A DNA stretch of 64,000 nucleotides from Falsiruegeria mediterranea M17 (GTDB lineage Bacteria > Pseudomonadota > Alphaproteobacteria > Rhodobacterales > Rhodobacteraceae). The translations under genes and the position numbers were made by a program. The stretch spans positions 1 to 64,000 of the forward strand of contig NZ_ONZG01000015.1 in NCBI RefSeq assembly GCF_900302455.1. The letters are read 5' to 3'. Every line of letters starts with the position of its first letter. Position 1 is the stretch's first letter. This document shows, in pieces, positions 35,189 through 44,959 of this stretch. The notes beneath the pieces were generated by a model. It saw nothing but the letters and a program-made list of their open reading frames with translations. It made no database searches and was not told where the DNA came from.

Positions 35189-36158
35189 CGCTCCACGAGA
35201 CGCAGTTGAGGTCATAATTACCGGTGACACGACCGGGCGGGTGACAGGATCCCCCCCCAACGATGCAACGGGTGATCTGGACGTAGAGGTCGACTTCAGA
35301 AACCCCGGCTGGTCCTTTTCGTTTTCGACTTGGGATATTTCTGATGCGCCCGACATAGGAACTGCAACGATCGACCCGAACACGGGCGAATGGACATATA
35401 CCGTTGATCCAGCCGAGTTTGATGCTCTTGATGACGGGGAAATTGTTCAGGACACGTTCGAGGTCGAAGTCAGTGTTTTTGTCTTTAACCCAGGTGGGCG
35501 TCTGTTTGTCGAAACCGAAACTCAGCAGATCTCAATAAATATCGAAGGGGTCTGTTTTGTAATGGGCACGCTGATCCGGGCGGTTCAAGGATACCAAAAA
35601 GTCGAGGATCTGGCGGTCGGCGACAAGATCTGGACCCGCGATCATGGACCGCAAGAGATCAAGTGGATCGAATCCAGCGCTGTACGCAAGGGCCAAATGA
35701 AGCGCGACCCCGCCTTGCAGCCGGTGCGGATCGGTAAGAACTCACTGGGGCTTGGTCAACCCCGCGAAGACATCTATGTCTCTCAACAGCACCGCGTCTT
35801 GGTCTGCGGGCCTGCCGTTGAATTGCTGTTCGGAGAGCCCGAGGCCCTGGTTCGCGCCAGCGACCTGTGCCATTGGCCCGGTGTCGACATCGTGCTGCCG
35901 GATGATGACATCCGTTACTATCATATCCTGTTGGATCGTCATGAAATCCTGGATGCAGACGGTGTCCCAGCGGAATCACTCTTTTTGGGGGAAGAAGCGC
36001 TGTACCAATTGTCGTCCGAGGCTTTGCAGGAACTCTCGGCAATTTTTGACACGGACATGCCTGGACTTGATGGCCCTCGGTTTGGTCTGGCCGCTCGGAT
36101 GCTGCTGCGCAGCTACGAAGCGCAAGCGATCCTAAAACCTGCGCTGTCCCGAGCCTGA
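35178..36158 (+). CDS. VCBS-like and Hint_2-domain protein coupled to the acyltransferase
   Basis: A 326-residue acidic protein. Residues about 10-115 resemble a VCBS repeat (ATIDPNTGEWTYTVDPAEFD, ALDDGEIVQDTFEVEV). From Cys126 the Hint_2 domain starts (CFVMGTLIRA, KVEDLAVGDKIWTRDHGPQE). It continues through the conserved VSQQHRVLVCG (His205), ELLFGEPEALVRASDL and RYYHILLDRHEILDADGVPAE. Hint domains self-cleave or splice; Cys126 would be the nucleophile. The N-terminal part would be released or activated. No signal peptide is seen. It starts inside the acyltransferase gene and ends 18 bp from amiC (convergent), so the pair forms a compact insert. Whether it is the acylation substrate is inference. 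Confidence 0.8.
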   Translation: MVSNAPRDAVEVIITGDTTGRVTGSPPNDATGDLDVEVDFRNPGWSFSFSTWDISDAPDIGTATIDPNTGEWTYTVDPAEFDALDDGEIVQDTFEVEVSVFVFNPGGRLFVETETQQISINIEGVCFVMGTLIRAVQGYQKVEDLAVGDKIWTRDHGPQEIKWIESSAVRKGQMKRDPALQPVRIGKNSLGLGQPREDIYVSQQHRVLVCGPAVELLFGEPEALVRASDLCHWPGVDIVLPDDDIRYYHILLDRHEILDADGVPAESLFLGEEALYQLSSEALQELSAIFDTDMPGLDGPRFGLAARMLLRSYEAQAILKPALSRA

Positions 36159-36176
36159 CATTGGGGCCTGACAAGC

Positions 36177-37400
36177 TTATTGCCGGACAAGCTCGCGTTT
36201 TTCCAGATCCTCTTTGCGCCAGTTGAGCAGAGCATTCCTAATGCCCTCGGCCATCGACACCCGCCATTCGGGGCTTTGTAAGTTCTTCAGGTCGCGGGGA
36301 CTGGACAGAAACCCGATCTCGATCAGGACAGAAGGGATGTCCGCGGCCTTGAGCACAGAAAAAGCGGCCGAGCGCAGCGGACGACGGTTCATTGGCCCGC
36401 CCCGTTGCGCCATCCCTTCGACCAGTGAATGCGCAAGCGCGTTGGTGCGGGGCTGCGTCTCAGTCCGGGCCAGGTCCAGCAGGACATCAGTGACCTGATC
36501 GTCCGTGTTGCTCAGGTCAACGCCGGCCAAAAGATCGGACCGGTTGTGCCGCTCGGCCAGCTTGGCACTGGCAATGTCCGAAGCCTCTTTCGACAGTACA
36601 TAGACAGTCGCACCATGCGCCAGGCCTTCGGCCAGCGAATCCGCGTGCAACGACAAAAACACATCCGCCTCGGCCCGATGCGCCAAGGCTATGCGATGTT
36701 CCAGCGAGACAAAATAATCGTCCGTGCGGGTCAGGATGACCTCGAAGCCTTCGCTGCGCAAAAGGATCTCTTCCAATTCACGTGCAAAAGTCATCATCAA
36801 GTGCTTTTCCGTGACCCTGCCACTTTCTGCACCCGGATCGATCCCGCCATGACCGGGGTCCAACACCACGCGCAGTGGCGCATCTGCCCCCCGCCCGGGT
36901 CTGGACGGCACGTCCGCGGGCTGCGGCAGATCCCAGCGGGCATCCCGCGGTGCCCCTGATGTTTCGGCAAATACCTCTGCTGAGACCGGCGAGAGACTCA
37001 CGGCCAGCCGCGCACCGCCTGTGGTCTGGTTGACGCTCAACCCAGCCTGAGACACCTCCATCGGGCCTGCGAGGTTCAGCACCATGCGCGACCAGCCCGG
37101 CACGTAAGTACCGAACTGGGCGTTGGAAATCCGATCGGTCCGAATGAACGCGTCGCCCGCAAGGCCGGTCCAGTCGACCTCTTTGAAATCCATCACCAAA
37201 CGCGGCGGTTCGGTTAGGGTGAATAGGCGGTAGGGCACCCCCTGACTGAGGTTCAGCGTCACCTCGACCCCTTTGCGACCCTCGTCGCTGACGTGGGACT
37301 GATCAGCGTTTATCCGCGCCAGACCTGAAAACTCCTGCGCGACGGCAGAGCTCACCATCAGCCCCAAAAGGGCAATACACGTCAAGATCCTGCTCATCAT
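36177..37400 (-). CDS. amiC: N-acetylmuramoyl-L-alanine amidase (AmiC-type)
   Basis: A periplasmic cell-wall hydrolase of about 407 residues that cuts between MurNAc and the stem peptide during division. A signal peptide (ILTCIALLGLMVSSAVAQ) leads to an AMIN domain (about 30-160). The Amidase_3 domain follows, with Zn ligands in LDPGHGGIDPGAE (His), VTEKHLMM (Glu) and SLHADS (His), and the catalytic Glu in LIEIGFLS. The start at 37400 has GGGGAGA upstream. It normally acts with mrcA nearby. Confidence 0.93.
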   Translation of the reverse strand: MMSRILTCIALLGLMVSSAVAQEFSGLARINADQSHVSDEGRKGVEVTLNLSQGVPYRLFTLTEPPRLVMDFKEVDWTGLAGDAFIRTDRISNAQFGTYVPGWSRMVLNLAGPMEVSQAGLSVNQTTGGARLAVSLSPVSAEVFAETSGAPRDARWDLPQPADVPSRPGRGADAPLRVVLDPGHGGIDPGAESGRVTEKHLMMTFARELEEILLRSEGFEVILTRTDDYFVSLEHRIALAHRAEADVFLSLHADSLAEGLAHGATVYVLSKEASDIASAKLAERHNRSDLLAGVDLSNTDDQVTDVLLDLARTETQPRTNALAHSLVEGMAQRGGPMNRRPLRSAAFSVLKAADIPSVLIEIGFLSSPRDLKNLQSPEWRVSMAEGIRNALLNWRKEDLEKRELVRQ

Positions 37401-37481
37401 CCGGGTGTCTCCCCTGTTTCGCGTCAACCTATCTCAAGGGTTGGGCCGGGAGCAACGCTTCAAGGGCCTTGGAGCCCAGGT

Positions 37482-37534
37482 TTCCTGCGCGGCCTGTCGG
37501 CCTTGCGTCCTGCGGACAGCACGTAGAGGGGGCG
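37482..37534. repeat. Distal part of the dispersed repeat (53 bp, one mismatch to copy 6)
   Basis: These 53 bases match 42262-42314 at all but one position. They form the outer part of the repeat family; the core stem is absent here. Confidence 0.75.
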
Positions 37535-37570
37535 GGAGTGTTTCGAGCCCCATCGCCTCGTCAAGTTCAC

Positions 37571-38716
37571 TCACCCGCGGTTGGCCATGAAGGTTGCGAG
37601 ACGCTGCAACCCCTCCTCGATGTCCTCGGTCGCGCGGGCATAGGAAAACCGCAGCGTGCCGCCGCCTCGAACCGGATCGAAATCCAGTCCCGGTGTGACC
37701 GCCACCCCCGCCTTGTCCAGGATCTCGGCCGCAAAGGCGCGGCTGTCGTCGGTGATATCCGAGACATCCGCATAGACGTAGAACGCTCCATCCGGTGGCG
37801 CGATCCTGGTAAAACCTGCTTTTGGCAGCCCCTCCAGCATCAGCGCGCGGTTGGCTTTGTAGACGTCCAGATTGGCCTGCAGTTCTTTGTCGCAATCCAT
37901 CGCCGCTAGTGCCGCAACCTGGCTGGCATGCGGCGCGCAGATGAACATGTTCTGCGCAATCCGCTCGACCACGCGCACCTGATCATCGGGAACCACCATC
38001 CATCCCACACGCCATCCAGTCATCGAAAAATACTTCGAAAACGAATTGATCACGTAACATTCGTCCGTCACCTCCAAGGCGGTCACGGCCTTCGCCTCAT
38101 ATTCGATGCCATGGTAGATCTCGTCGCTGATGAACGAGGCCCCTTGCGCGTGGGTCGCCTCGATCAGCGCGCTCATCGCCGGGCGGTCCAGCATGGTGCC
38201 CGTGGGATTCGCGGGAGAAGCAACCAGAAGCCCCGCCAAATCCATCCCGGCAAAGTCACCCGGCACCGGTTGCAGACGGTTTTCCGGAGCGGTTTGCAGA
38301 TCAACTGGCACCAATCCAAGCGCCGACAGGATCTGCCGATACGAGGGATAGCCGGGCGCGCCGATGCCCACCCGGTCGCCGCTGTCGAAAAGCGCCGTGA
38401 ACGTGAGCAGAAATCCGCCCGAGGATCCGGGCGTGATCACCACCCGCTCGGGGTTCAGATCGACGTTGTACCACTCGCCATACATCTGCGCGATCCGGCG
38501 GCGCAACGCGGGCAAGCCCAAAGCCACCGTGTAGCCAAGCGGGTCAGCCTCCAACGCGCCTGCCAGCGCCTTGAGCGCGCCTTTGGGTGCACCGGTGCCA
38601 GGTTGGCCCACTTCCATGTGAATCACCCGCCTGCCCGCCTCTTCGGCGCGGCGCGCGGCCTCCATCACGTCCATCACAATGAAGGGATCGACATCGGACC
38701 GGGTTGAGTTTCGCAT
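37571..38716 (-). CDS. PLP-dependent aminotransferase, class I/II
   Basis: About 381 residues of fold type I. The cofactor lysine is in INSFSKYFSMTGWRVGW. Other motifs are HMEVGQPGTGAPKGALKALA, TPGSSGGFLLTF, LLVASPANPTGTML, ISDEIYHGIEYE and LRFSYARATED. The substrate is not evident. The start at 38716 (MRNSTRSDVD) leaves about 22 bp to the divergent M48 gene start; a longer frame to 38740 would overlap it. Confidence 0.9.
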   Translation of the reverse strand: MRNSTRSDVDPFIVMDVMEAARRAEEAGRRVIHMEVGQPGTGAPKGALKALAGALEADPLGYTVALGLPALRRRIAQMYGEWYNVDLNPERVVITPGSSGGFLLTFTALFDSGDRVGIGAPGYPSYRQILSALGLVPVDLQTAPENRLQPVPGDFAGMDLAGLLVASPANPTGTMLDRPAMSALIEATHAQGASFISDEIYHGIEYEAKAVTALEVTDECYVINSFSKYFSMTGWRVGWMVVPDDQVRVVERIAQNMFICAPHASQVAALAAMDCDKELQANLDVYKANRALMLEGLPKAGFTRIAPPDGAFYVYADVSDITDDSRAFAAEILDKAGVAVTPGLDFDPVRGGGTLRFSYARATEDIEEGLQRLATFMANRG

Positions 38717-38738
38717 GGCCTTCTCCCATGTTGCCGCC

Positions 38739-40124
38739 ATGGCTTTTGAACGCGTATCCCGGCTGACGTCAATCCCACGCTTCTGGCGACCGCACGCGTT
38801 GGTTCAGATGCTGGCGATGAGCCTTAGCCTGACCCTCTATCTGACGAGCACCCTTCCGGCGGCAGCCATCGGGTTGCTGCGCGATCCCGACATCGAAAAC
38901 GGGTTGCGCGAACTGGCCTTTCCCATCCTGCGGGCCGCCGGCCTCAGCCCCAACCGCGTCAAGATCCTGCTGGTCAATGATGGCGGCTTCAACGCCTTTG
39001 TCGTTGATCACAACACCATCTTTCTAAATTACGGCCTGATCCTGAAGGTGCCCCGCGCCGATGTGTTGCAGGCGGTGATCGCACATGAGGCCGCGCATAT
39101 CGCAAACGGTCACATCCAGCGCCGGATCAGCAATTTCCAGGGTGCGCAAACGGTCGCGAACCTGGGCGTTGCCCTTGCCCTTATCGCCGCGGCTGCCGGT
39201 GGAGGTGAGGCTGCCGCGGGGGTCGCCGCTGGCACCCAGTCGTCCGCGCTCAGATCCTTTCTAGCGCACACCCGCGCCGAAGAAGCCTCGGCCGACCGCT
39301 CGGCCGCCAATTACCTTCGGCTGTCCGAAATCAGCACGCGCGGCCTGATCGACCTGCACCGCGCCTTTGCCGGTCAGGACCTGCTGACACCAGGCAATCA
39401 GGACCCATACATGCGCTCTCACCCGCTGTCACGGGACCGCATTCGCGCTGCCGAAGCGTTTTTCGAGGCGCATGGGGATCAATCGCTGCCCAACGCAAAT
39501 GCAGACTATTGGTTCGCGCGCATCCGAGGCAAAATCTCTGCCTTCACGCGCGCACCCAAATGGACGCTGCTGCGCGCAGGCGAAGAAACTCATGACGATA
39601 TCCGCCTGATGCGCCAAGCCGTGGCGCACCACCGCAATCGGAACCTGTCCAAGGCTCTGGCAGGTATCAATGCCGCCATCGCCCTGCGCCCGGATGATCC
39701 GTACTATTATGAACTGAAGGGGCAGATCCTGCTGGAAAGCCGCCGTATTGACGCCGCCGTGGACGCCTATGGCAAAGCTGTTGAACTTGCCCCCCGCGAT
39801 CCACTTATCCTTGCGGGGCACGGCCGCGCCCTGCTGGCTGCGAAACACCCCAAGGCCGCGCTTGAGGTGCTGGAAAAAGCACGCGCACGCGACGCACGCG
39901 ACGCACGGATGATGCGTGACCTGGGCGTGGCCTATGCCAGCACCGGACAGAACGGAATGGCCTCGCTGGTTACGGCCGAGCGCTATGCGCTGCAGGGCCG
40001 GACCGAGGATGCAGAACTCCACGCCCGACGCGCTGTCGGGCAATTGCCCGTTGGCTCAACGGGTTGGCAAAGAGCACAGGATGTGCTCCTTGCGTCTGAA
40101 CGTGCAAACAAAAGGAAACGCTGA
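38739..40124 (+). CDS. M48-family metalloprotease with C-terminal TPR repeats (BepA-like)
   Basis: About 461 residues. A signal-like hydrophobic segment (MSLSLTLYLTSTLPAAAIG) precedes a zinc protease domain with HEAAH at about 116-120 (VIAHEAAHIANGH). A third ligand Glu lies in RAEEASADRSAANYL. The C-terminal half holds TPR repeats (KALAGINAAIALRPDDPYYY, AAVDAYGKAVELAPRDPLIL). The layout matches BepA/YfgC, a periplasmic protease that degrades stalled outer-membrane proteins. It overlaps the DsbA-like gene by one base, hinting at shared envelope quality control. Confidence 0.88.
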   Translation: MAFERVSRLTSIPRFWRPHALVQMLAMSLSLTLYLTSTLPAAAIGLLRDPDIENGLRELAFPILRAAGLSPNRVKILLVNDGGFNAFVVDHNTIFLNYGLILKVPRADVLQAVIAHEAAHIANGHIQRRISNFQGAQTVANLGVALALIAAAAGGGEAAAGVAAGTQSSALRSFLAHTRAEEASADRSAANYLRLSEISTRGLIDLHRAFAGQDLLTPGNQDPYMRSHPLSRDRIRAAEAFFEAHGDQSLPNANADYWFARIRGKISAFTRAPKWTLLRAGEETHDDIRLMRQAVAHHRNRNLSKALAGINAAIALRPDDPYYYELKGQILLESRRIDAAVDAYGKAVELAPRDPLILAGHGRALLAAKHPKAALEVLEKARARDARDARMMRDLGVAYASTGQNGMASLVTAERYALQGRTEDAELHARRAVGQLPVGSTGWQRAQDVLLASERANKRKR

Positions 40125-40876
40125 TGCTCCGCCTTGCCGCCCCCGCCTTGACCGCTTTTGCCCTGATCACGGGCCCGGCTCAGGCCCTGGACCTGTCCGA
40201 TATGTCACCTACCGAACGCGAAGCCTTTGGCGCGCAAGTTCGCGAATACATCCTGGAAAACCCCGATCTGATCCTCGAAGCCTTTCAGATCCTCGAGCAG
40301 CGCCGCGAACTGGCCGAGGCGCAAGCCGATATTCAATTGGTCGAGGCCAATAGGGACGAGCTGTTCAACGACGGCTACTCCTGGGTTGGCGGCAACCCGG
40401 ACGGCGACATCACCCTGGTCGAATTCATGGACTACCGCTGTGGGTACTGCCGCCGCGCCGTGCCCGAAGTGGCCAAACTGCTGAAAAGCGACGGAAACAT
40501 CCGGTTGGTGATCAAGGAATTCCCGATCCTGGGCGAAGCATCGATGATCTCGTCCCGCTTTGCAGTTGCCGCCAAACATGTCGGGGGCGACGACGCCTAC
40601 AAGCAGGTGCACGACGCACTGCTGGAATTTGGAGGCGAACCGACCGAGGTTACCCTGCGCCGCCTGTCTGATAGCCTTGGCCTGGACACCGACGCCGTCT
40701 TTGCAAAGATGGACAGCGATGCCGTGACCCAAGAGATCGCGCAAACCCGAGCGCTGGCGCAGAAGTTGAACATCTCGGGCACGCCAACCTTTGTTCTGGG
40801 CACCGAACTGCTGCGCGGCTATCTGCCGGCCGATCAGATGGAACTGATCGCACAAGAGGTGCGCGAGCGCGGCTGA
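40124..40876 (+). CDS. DsbA-family thioredoxin-fold oxidoreductase
   Basis: A 250-residue periplasmic protein with a signal peptide (LRLAAPALTAFALITGPAQA). The redox motif CGYC is at 106-109 in FMDYRCGYCRRAVPEV. The cis-proline loop is ISGTPTFVLG. An N-terminal helical extension (about 25-85, ENPDLILEAFQILEQRRELA) is typical of the Com1/BdbD-like DsbA subgroup in alphaproteobacteria. It probably forms or isomerises disulfides. Its start overlaps the M48 stop (TGATG). Confidence 0.9.
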   Translation: MLRLAAPALTAFALITGPAQALDLSDMSPTEREAFGAQVREYILENPDLILEAFQILEQRRELAEAQADIQLVEANRDELFNDGYSWVGGNPDGDITLVEFMDYRCGYCRRAVPEVAKLLKSDGNIRLVIKEFPILGEASMISSRFAVAAKHVGGDDAYKQVHDALLEFGGEPTEVTLRRLSDSLGLDTDAVFAKMDSDAVTQEIAQTRALAQKLNISGTPTFVLGTELLRGYLPADQMELIAQEVRERG

Positions 40877-40903
40877 CGGGCTTACCCCCTGCCTTTGAAA
40901 TAC

Positions 40904-40939
40904 CGCGGCGCGCATGCCCCGTGCGCCGCGTCTTTTTTT
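40904..40939 (+). terminator. Terminator after the DsbA-like gene
   Basis: CGCGGCGC (40904-40911) pairs with GCGCCGCG (40923-40930), followed by TC and seven T. Confidence 0.85.
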
Positions 40940-41076
40940 GCGACATTTAGACTACTAAACTAGAAGAATGGATTATTGACGCATGAACCTGATGTACCTA
41001 AGCCATCCGTAAAGAACCGGCTTTTGGAATCCCAAGGGGATCAAAACCCCGCAAGCATTGGCAAAGGGACCCCGTC

Positions 41077-42252
41077 ATGAAACGCGACACAGCAGTGCTT
41101 TTGCTCGCCTTTGGGCAAACGCTTGCCTGGGCGTCGCTCTACTATATCTTCCCCGCCCTGCTGTTGCGGTGGGAGAGTGATCTGGGATGGTCCAAGGCCG
41201 ATCTGACGGCGGCAATCACCATCGCCGTGCTGGTTTCTGCCACAGCCTCTCCGCTGGCCGGACGCATTATCGACCACGGCAAGGGCGCGCCGATGCTGGG
41301 TCTGTCGGCCCTTGTCGGGGGTGTTAGTTTGATCCTGTTGTCCGGCGTCACCGAGAAATGGCAGTTCTTCGCGGTATGGATCCTGATCGGATTGGCCACA
41401 TCCGGATGCCTGTACGAGCCTTACTTTGCCCTGATCACGCGCGCCCGAGGGGCCGAAGCCAAGACCGGGATCATCCTGGTCACCCTGGTTGCAGGGTTTG
41501 CCAGCACCATCAGCTATCCAGCTGTCTACACCCTGGCCGAGGCCCTGGGCTGGCGCGGCGCGGTGCAGGTCTTTGCCGCGTTGGTCATACTTGTGGTCGC
41601 TCCGATCCTTTGGTTGGGCGGGCACCTTCTGGAACGAGACAAACGCACAAAGCCCGCCACACTGGAACCGAAAAAACGGTCGCGGCAGTTCCTGAAAACC
41701 CCCGCGTTCTGGTACCTGGCGCTTGGGTTCGCCTGCCTCGCCATGGCCCATGGCGCGGCCCTGCAACATCTGCTGCCGATCTTGGACGAACGGGGTCTAT
41801 CGCCCGAGATGGCGGTGCTGGCGGCATCGTTCATCGGCCCGATGCAGGTGGCTGGGCGGATCGCCATGATGGCCTCGGAAAGATACCTGTCGAACCACGG
41901 TGTCGCCATTGCCGCCTTTCTGGCCATGTCGCTCTCGATGGTGATGCTTCTGATCAGCGGCGCGTCGCCAGTGTTCTTGTCCGGTTTCGTCATCCTGTTC
42001 GGCAGTGCCTATGGCACGGTCAGCATCCTGCGTCCGCTGCTGGCCCGCGAGATCCTGGGCGAGGCAAACTTTGGCGCAAAGTCAGGCGCGCTGGCGCTGC
42101 CCTATCTGGCCGGAGCGGCGGTGGCCCCCTACTTGGGATCGCTGATCTGGAACCTGGGTGGATATGATTTGATGCTTGTGGTCCTGTTGGGGGTGATCAC
42201 CCTTGGCGCAGCGCTCTACCTCAATGCACACCGTTTCAGGTCCACGGTTTAG
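41077..42252 (+). CDS. Major facilitator superfamily transporter
   Basis: A 391-residue transporter with about 12 predicted membrane segments (LLAFGQTLAWASLYYIFPAL, AITIAVLVSATASPLAGRII with the loop GRIIDHGKGAP, PYLAGAAVAPYLGSLIWNLG). The central cytoplasmic loop (ERDKRTKPATLEPKKRSRQF) separates the two halves. A substrate is not suggested by the neighbours. A GGCAAAGGGACC-like element lies before the start. Confidence 0.88.
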   Translation: MKRDTAVLLLAFGQTLAWASLYYIFPALLLRWESDLGWSKADLTAAITIAVLVSATASPLAGRIIDHGKGAPMLGLSALVGGVSLILLSGVTEKWQFFAVWILIGLATSGCLYEPYFALITRARGAEAKTGIILVTLVAGFASTISYPAVYTLAEALGWRGAVQVFAALVILVVAPILWLGGHLLERDKRTKPATLEPKKRSRQFLKTPAFWYLALGFACLAMAHGAALQHLLPILDERGLSPEMAVLAASFIGPMQVAGRIAMMASERYLSNHGVAIAAFLAMSLSMVMLLISGASPVFLSGFVILFGSAYGTVSILRPLLAREILGEANFGAKSGALALPYLAGAAVAPYLGSLIWNLGGYDLMLVVLLGVITLGAALYLNAHRFRSTV

Positions 42253-42261
42253 ACAGTTTGC

Positions 42262-42412
42262 TTCCTGCGCGGCCTGTCGGCCTTGCGTCCTGCGGACGGC
42301 ACGTAGAGGGGGCGAGCCAGGCTCAGGCGGGCAAAGCCCGCCTGAGCCTGGCCCAACGGGAGGAGATGTCCCGCTAGGGGCATCGACGACGGGCGGGAGC
42401 GCCCCCGGACCT
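42262..42412 (-). repeat. Dispersed structured repeat, copy 6 (complete)
   Basis: It contains a perfect 16-bp hairpin CCAGGCTCAGGCGGGC-AAA (42317-42351), then CCCAACGGGAGGAG, stem TGTCCC-GCTA-GGGGCA (42367-42382), and GACGACGGGCGGGAGCGCC. This is the most complete copy. Confidence 0.85.
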
Positions 42413-42414
42413 GA

Positions 42415-43536
42415 CTATTCCGCCGCGTCCTTGGTTGCGTCCAATTCAGCGGCCTTCTTCTCGACCTCTTCGACGATGTGATCCACCATCTGCTCGTTCG
42501 ACATCTTGTGGCTGGCCTTGCCCGCCAAATAGACCATGCCGGAACCTGCACCGCCGCCCGTGAACCCCACATCCGTCATCAACGCTTCGCCCGGGCCGTT
42601 CACCACACAGCCAATGATCGACAGGCTCATGGGCGTCTTGATGTGTTCCAGGCGCTTTTCCAGCGTTTCCACCGTCTTGATTACGTCAAACCCCTGGCGC
42701 GCGCAGGAAGGGCACGAGATGATGTTCACTCCGCGATGCCGCAGCCCAAGGCTCTTGAGGATTTCAAAGCCCACCTTCACCTCTTCCACCGGATCAGCGG
42801 ACAGGCTGACGCGGATCGTGTCGCCGATCCCCATCCACAGAAGCTGCCCCAGACCGATGGCCGATTTGATGGTGCCGGACACCAACCCACCCGCCTCGGT
42901 GATCCCAAGGTGGATGGGGGCATCCGTCGCCTCGGCCAGGGCCTGATAGGCCGCCGCCGACATGAAGACATCCGAGGCCTTCACGGAAATCTTGAACTCG
43001 TGGAAATCGTGATCCTGCAGGATCTTGATGTGATCCAGACCGGATTCCACCATCGCATCCGGGCACGGCTCACCGTATTTCTCCAGCAGATGTTTCTCCA
43101 GGCTGCCCGCGTTCACCCCAATGCGGATCGAGCAATTGTGGTCGCGTGCCGCCTTGATCACCTCGGCCACGCGTTTTTCATCGCCAATGTTGCCTGGATT
43201 GATCCGCAGACAGGCCGCGCCCGCCTCGGCCGCTTCGATCCCGCGTTTATAGTGGAAATGAATGTCCGCCACGATCGGCACCGGGCTCTCGCGCACGATC
43301 TCTTTCAGCGCCTTGGCCGACGCCTGATCCGGCACCGAGACCCGCACCAGATCCGCGCCCGCCTCAGCCGCGGCCTGCACCTGTGCGATGGTTGCGGCTG
43401 CATCGGTGGTCAGTGTGTTGGTCATGGTCTGCACCGCAATCGGTGCGTCCCCGCCAACAGGCACGTTGCCCACCATGATCTGACGAGACTTTCGGCGGTA
43501 GATATTACGCCAGGGGCGCACGTGGTTGAGTGACAT
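42415..43536 (-). CDS. ispG: 4-hydroxy-3-methylbut-2-en-1-yl diphosphate synthase (IspG/GcpE)
   Basis: An iron-sulfur enzyme of the MEP isoprenoid pathway, about 373 residues. The TIM-barrel part has [35 protein letters not shown] and [11 protein letters not shown]. The C-terminal part carries the [4Fe-4S] ligands in [12 protein letters not shown] and [10 protein letters not shown], with the conserved Glu in the latter. The start at 43536 ([10 protein letters not shown]) is preferred; a longer frame to 43554 exists. Confidence 0.95.
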   Translation of the reverse strand: MSLNHVRPWRNIYRRKSRQIMVGNVPVGGDAPIAVQTMTNTLTTDAAATIAQVQAAAEAGADLVRVSVPDQASAKALKEIVRESPVPIVADIHFHYKRGIEAAEAGAACLRINPGNIGDEKRVAEVIKAARDHNCSIRIGVNAGSLEKHLLEKYGEPCPDAMVESGLDHIKILQDHDFHEFKISVKASDVFMSAAAYQALAEATDAPIHLGITEAGGLVSGTIKSAIGLGQLLWMGIGDTIRVSLSADPVEEVKVGFEILKSLGLRHRGVNIISCPSCARQGFDVIKTVETLEKRLEHIKTPMSLSIIGCVVNGPGEALMTDVGFTGGGAGSGMVYLAGKASHKMSNEQMVDHIVEEVEKKAAELDATKDAAE

Positions 43537-43608
43537 CGCTTTGGGAATCCACATCCAGTTGGGCCTGCGCCTTAGATAGGCCGATGCCCCCCTTGGTGCA
43601 ATGGCGGC

Positions 43609-44829
43609 TTATTCGTCGGTCTCACTCGCCGCAGCAGAAGACGTCAAAGCTTCGGCAACTTTGTTCAACATCACCTGATCCTCGTCAGGGATCTCGGCCA
43701 CCAGATAGCGCTCTTCGACAGCATCGGGCGACAACACCACGCCGCGAGTGACAACACCGCGATCGCCAACGGGACCACGATGCTCTCCATTCACGATGAA
43801 ATAGATGCCGCTCGATTCCCCGGCGTGCAGGGTCGGCGCCTCTTCGGTCAGCGGCACCTGATAGGTGCTGCCGGGTTCCATGATGGTCTCGTAGATATGT
43901 GTGCCATCTGCGGCCGTGACGCGAACCCAGGACGGGCGCACCGCCACCATGGTCAGCGACGGCGCCAGGTTTTCAACCACCTGCGGCACGGATTGGCCAG
44001 GGGTATCCTGCGTCGGCAGAACCTGGGCCAGTTGCACATCAGGCAAAGCGGGCGCCGTGAAGTTGCCCAAGGTGCGCGGGTCCAAGGTCGAAATCGGCGC
44101 GTCACGCGACACCAACACCGGCACATCCAGCGCCTGAGGGCGATAGAGACGGTCAAGCGCATCAGCTGTTGGCTGTGTCAATCCTGCGTTGGCCGTCGTC
44201 GGAGTGGCCTGTTGAGTGGCCTGGTCCAGCGGATCCAGATCCGACAACACGACCGGTGTCTGTTCAACCGGCGCAAACTGTACTTGCTGCACCTCTTTCA
44301 AAACCGACCAGCCGCCATAACCAATGCCACCGATCAGGGCCAACAGCACCAAGGTCGACCCGATGGCGCGCGGCTCGATGTGATTGAGGAAACTTTCGCC
44401 CGCGGGAACAAAAGGCGTGTTGGGCGTCATGAAGGGGTCGCTGGACTTGGTCCCTTTTGAGATCAGGTCAGGACCGGGCTTGCGAATGCTCGACGCCTCG
44501 GCCGACATGCCATGCGCCACCTCAAACCCGCTTTCCGCGCAGAAGGTGGCAAAGGCCTCATCCGGGTTCATGCCCAGATACCGGGCATAAGACCGAACAT
44601 AGCCCGCGATAAAACCGGGTGTGTCAAAGGCGGTCGGGTCGGAGTTTTCGATGGCGGCGATATAGTTGGCCTTGATGCGCAATTCGCGTTGAACGTCGAG
44701 CAGGGATTTTCCCATCGTCGCCCGTTCGCCGCGCATCATATCGCCGAGACTCACTTCGAAGTCGTCAAACCCCTTGGGTTTTTCGACCTCTATGTCCTCT
44801 GATTTGCGCTGTGCCCTGCGCCCAATCAT
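43609..44829 (-). CDS. rodZ: RodZ-like cytoskeletal/helix-turn-helix protein
   Basis: A 406-residue protein. An N-terminal helix-turn-helix (about 26-95, LGDMMRGERATMGKSLLDVQ, ELRIKANYIAAIENSD) is followed by one membrane helix (AIGSTLVLLALIGGIGYGGW). Next is a long Pro/Gln/Thr-rich periplasmic linker and a C-terminal DUF4115 domain (SWVRVTAADGTHIYETIMEP). RodZ links MreB to the membrane in rod-shape control. It lies 72 bp upstream of ispG, a pairing found in many proteobacteria. Confidence 0.88.
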   Translation of the reverse strand: MIGRRAQRKSEDIEVEKPKGFDDFEVSLGDMMRGERATMGKSLLDVQRELRIKANYIAAIENSDPTAFDTPGFIAGYVRSYARYLGMNPDEAFATFCAESGFEVAHGMSAEASSIRKPGPDLISKGTKSSDPFMTPNTPFVPAGESFLNHIEPRAIGSTLVLLALIGGIGYGGWSVLKEVQQVQFAPVEQTPVVLSDLDPLDQATQQATPTTANAGLTQPTADALDRLYRPQALDVPVLVSRDAPISTLDPRTLGNFTAPALPDVQLAQVLPTQDTPGQSVPQVVENLAPSLTMVAVRPSWVRVTAADGTHIYETIMEPGSTYQVPLTEEAPTLHAGESSGIYFIVNGEHRGPVGDRGVVTRGVVLSPDAVEERYLVAEIPDEDQVMLNKVAEALTSSAAASETDE

Positions 44830-44959
44830 ACCTGCCGCCCCATTCTGCCTGCTGCGAGTTGCCAGCAGCGCCCGGAATCGCCCCTATCACGATTCGTCCA
44901 CGCTTTTTGTTACCGCAAGCTTAACACGAGGCAAGTGTTTTGCACACAGTGCCGTGAAC

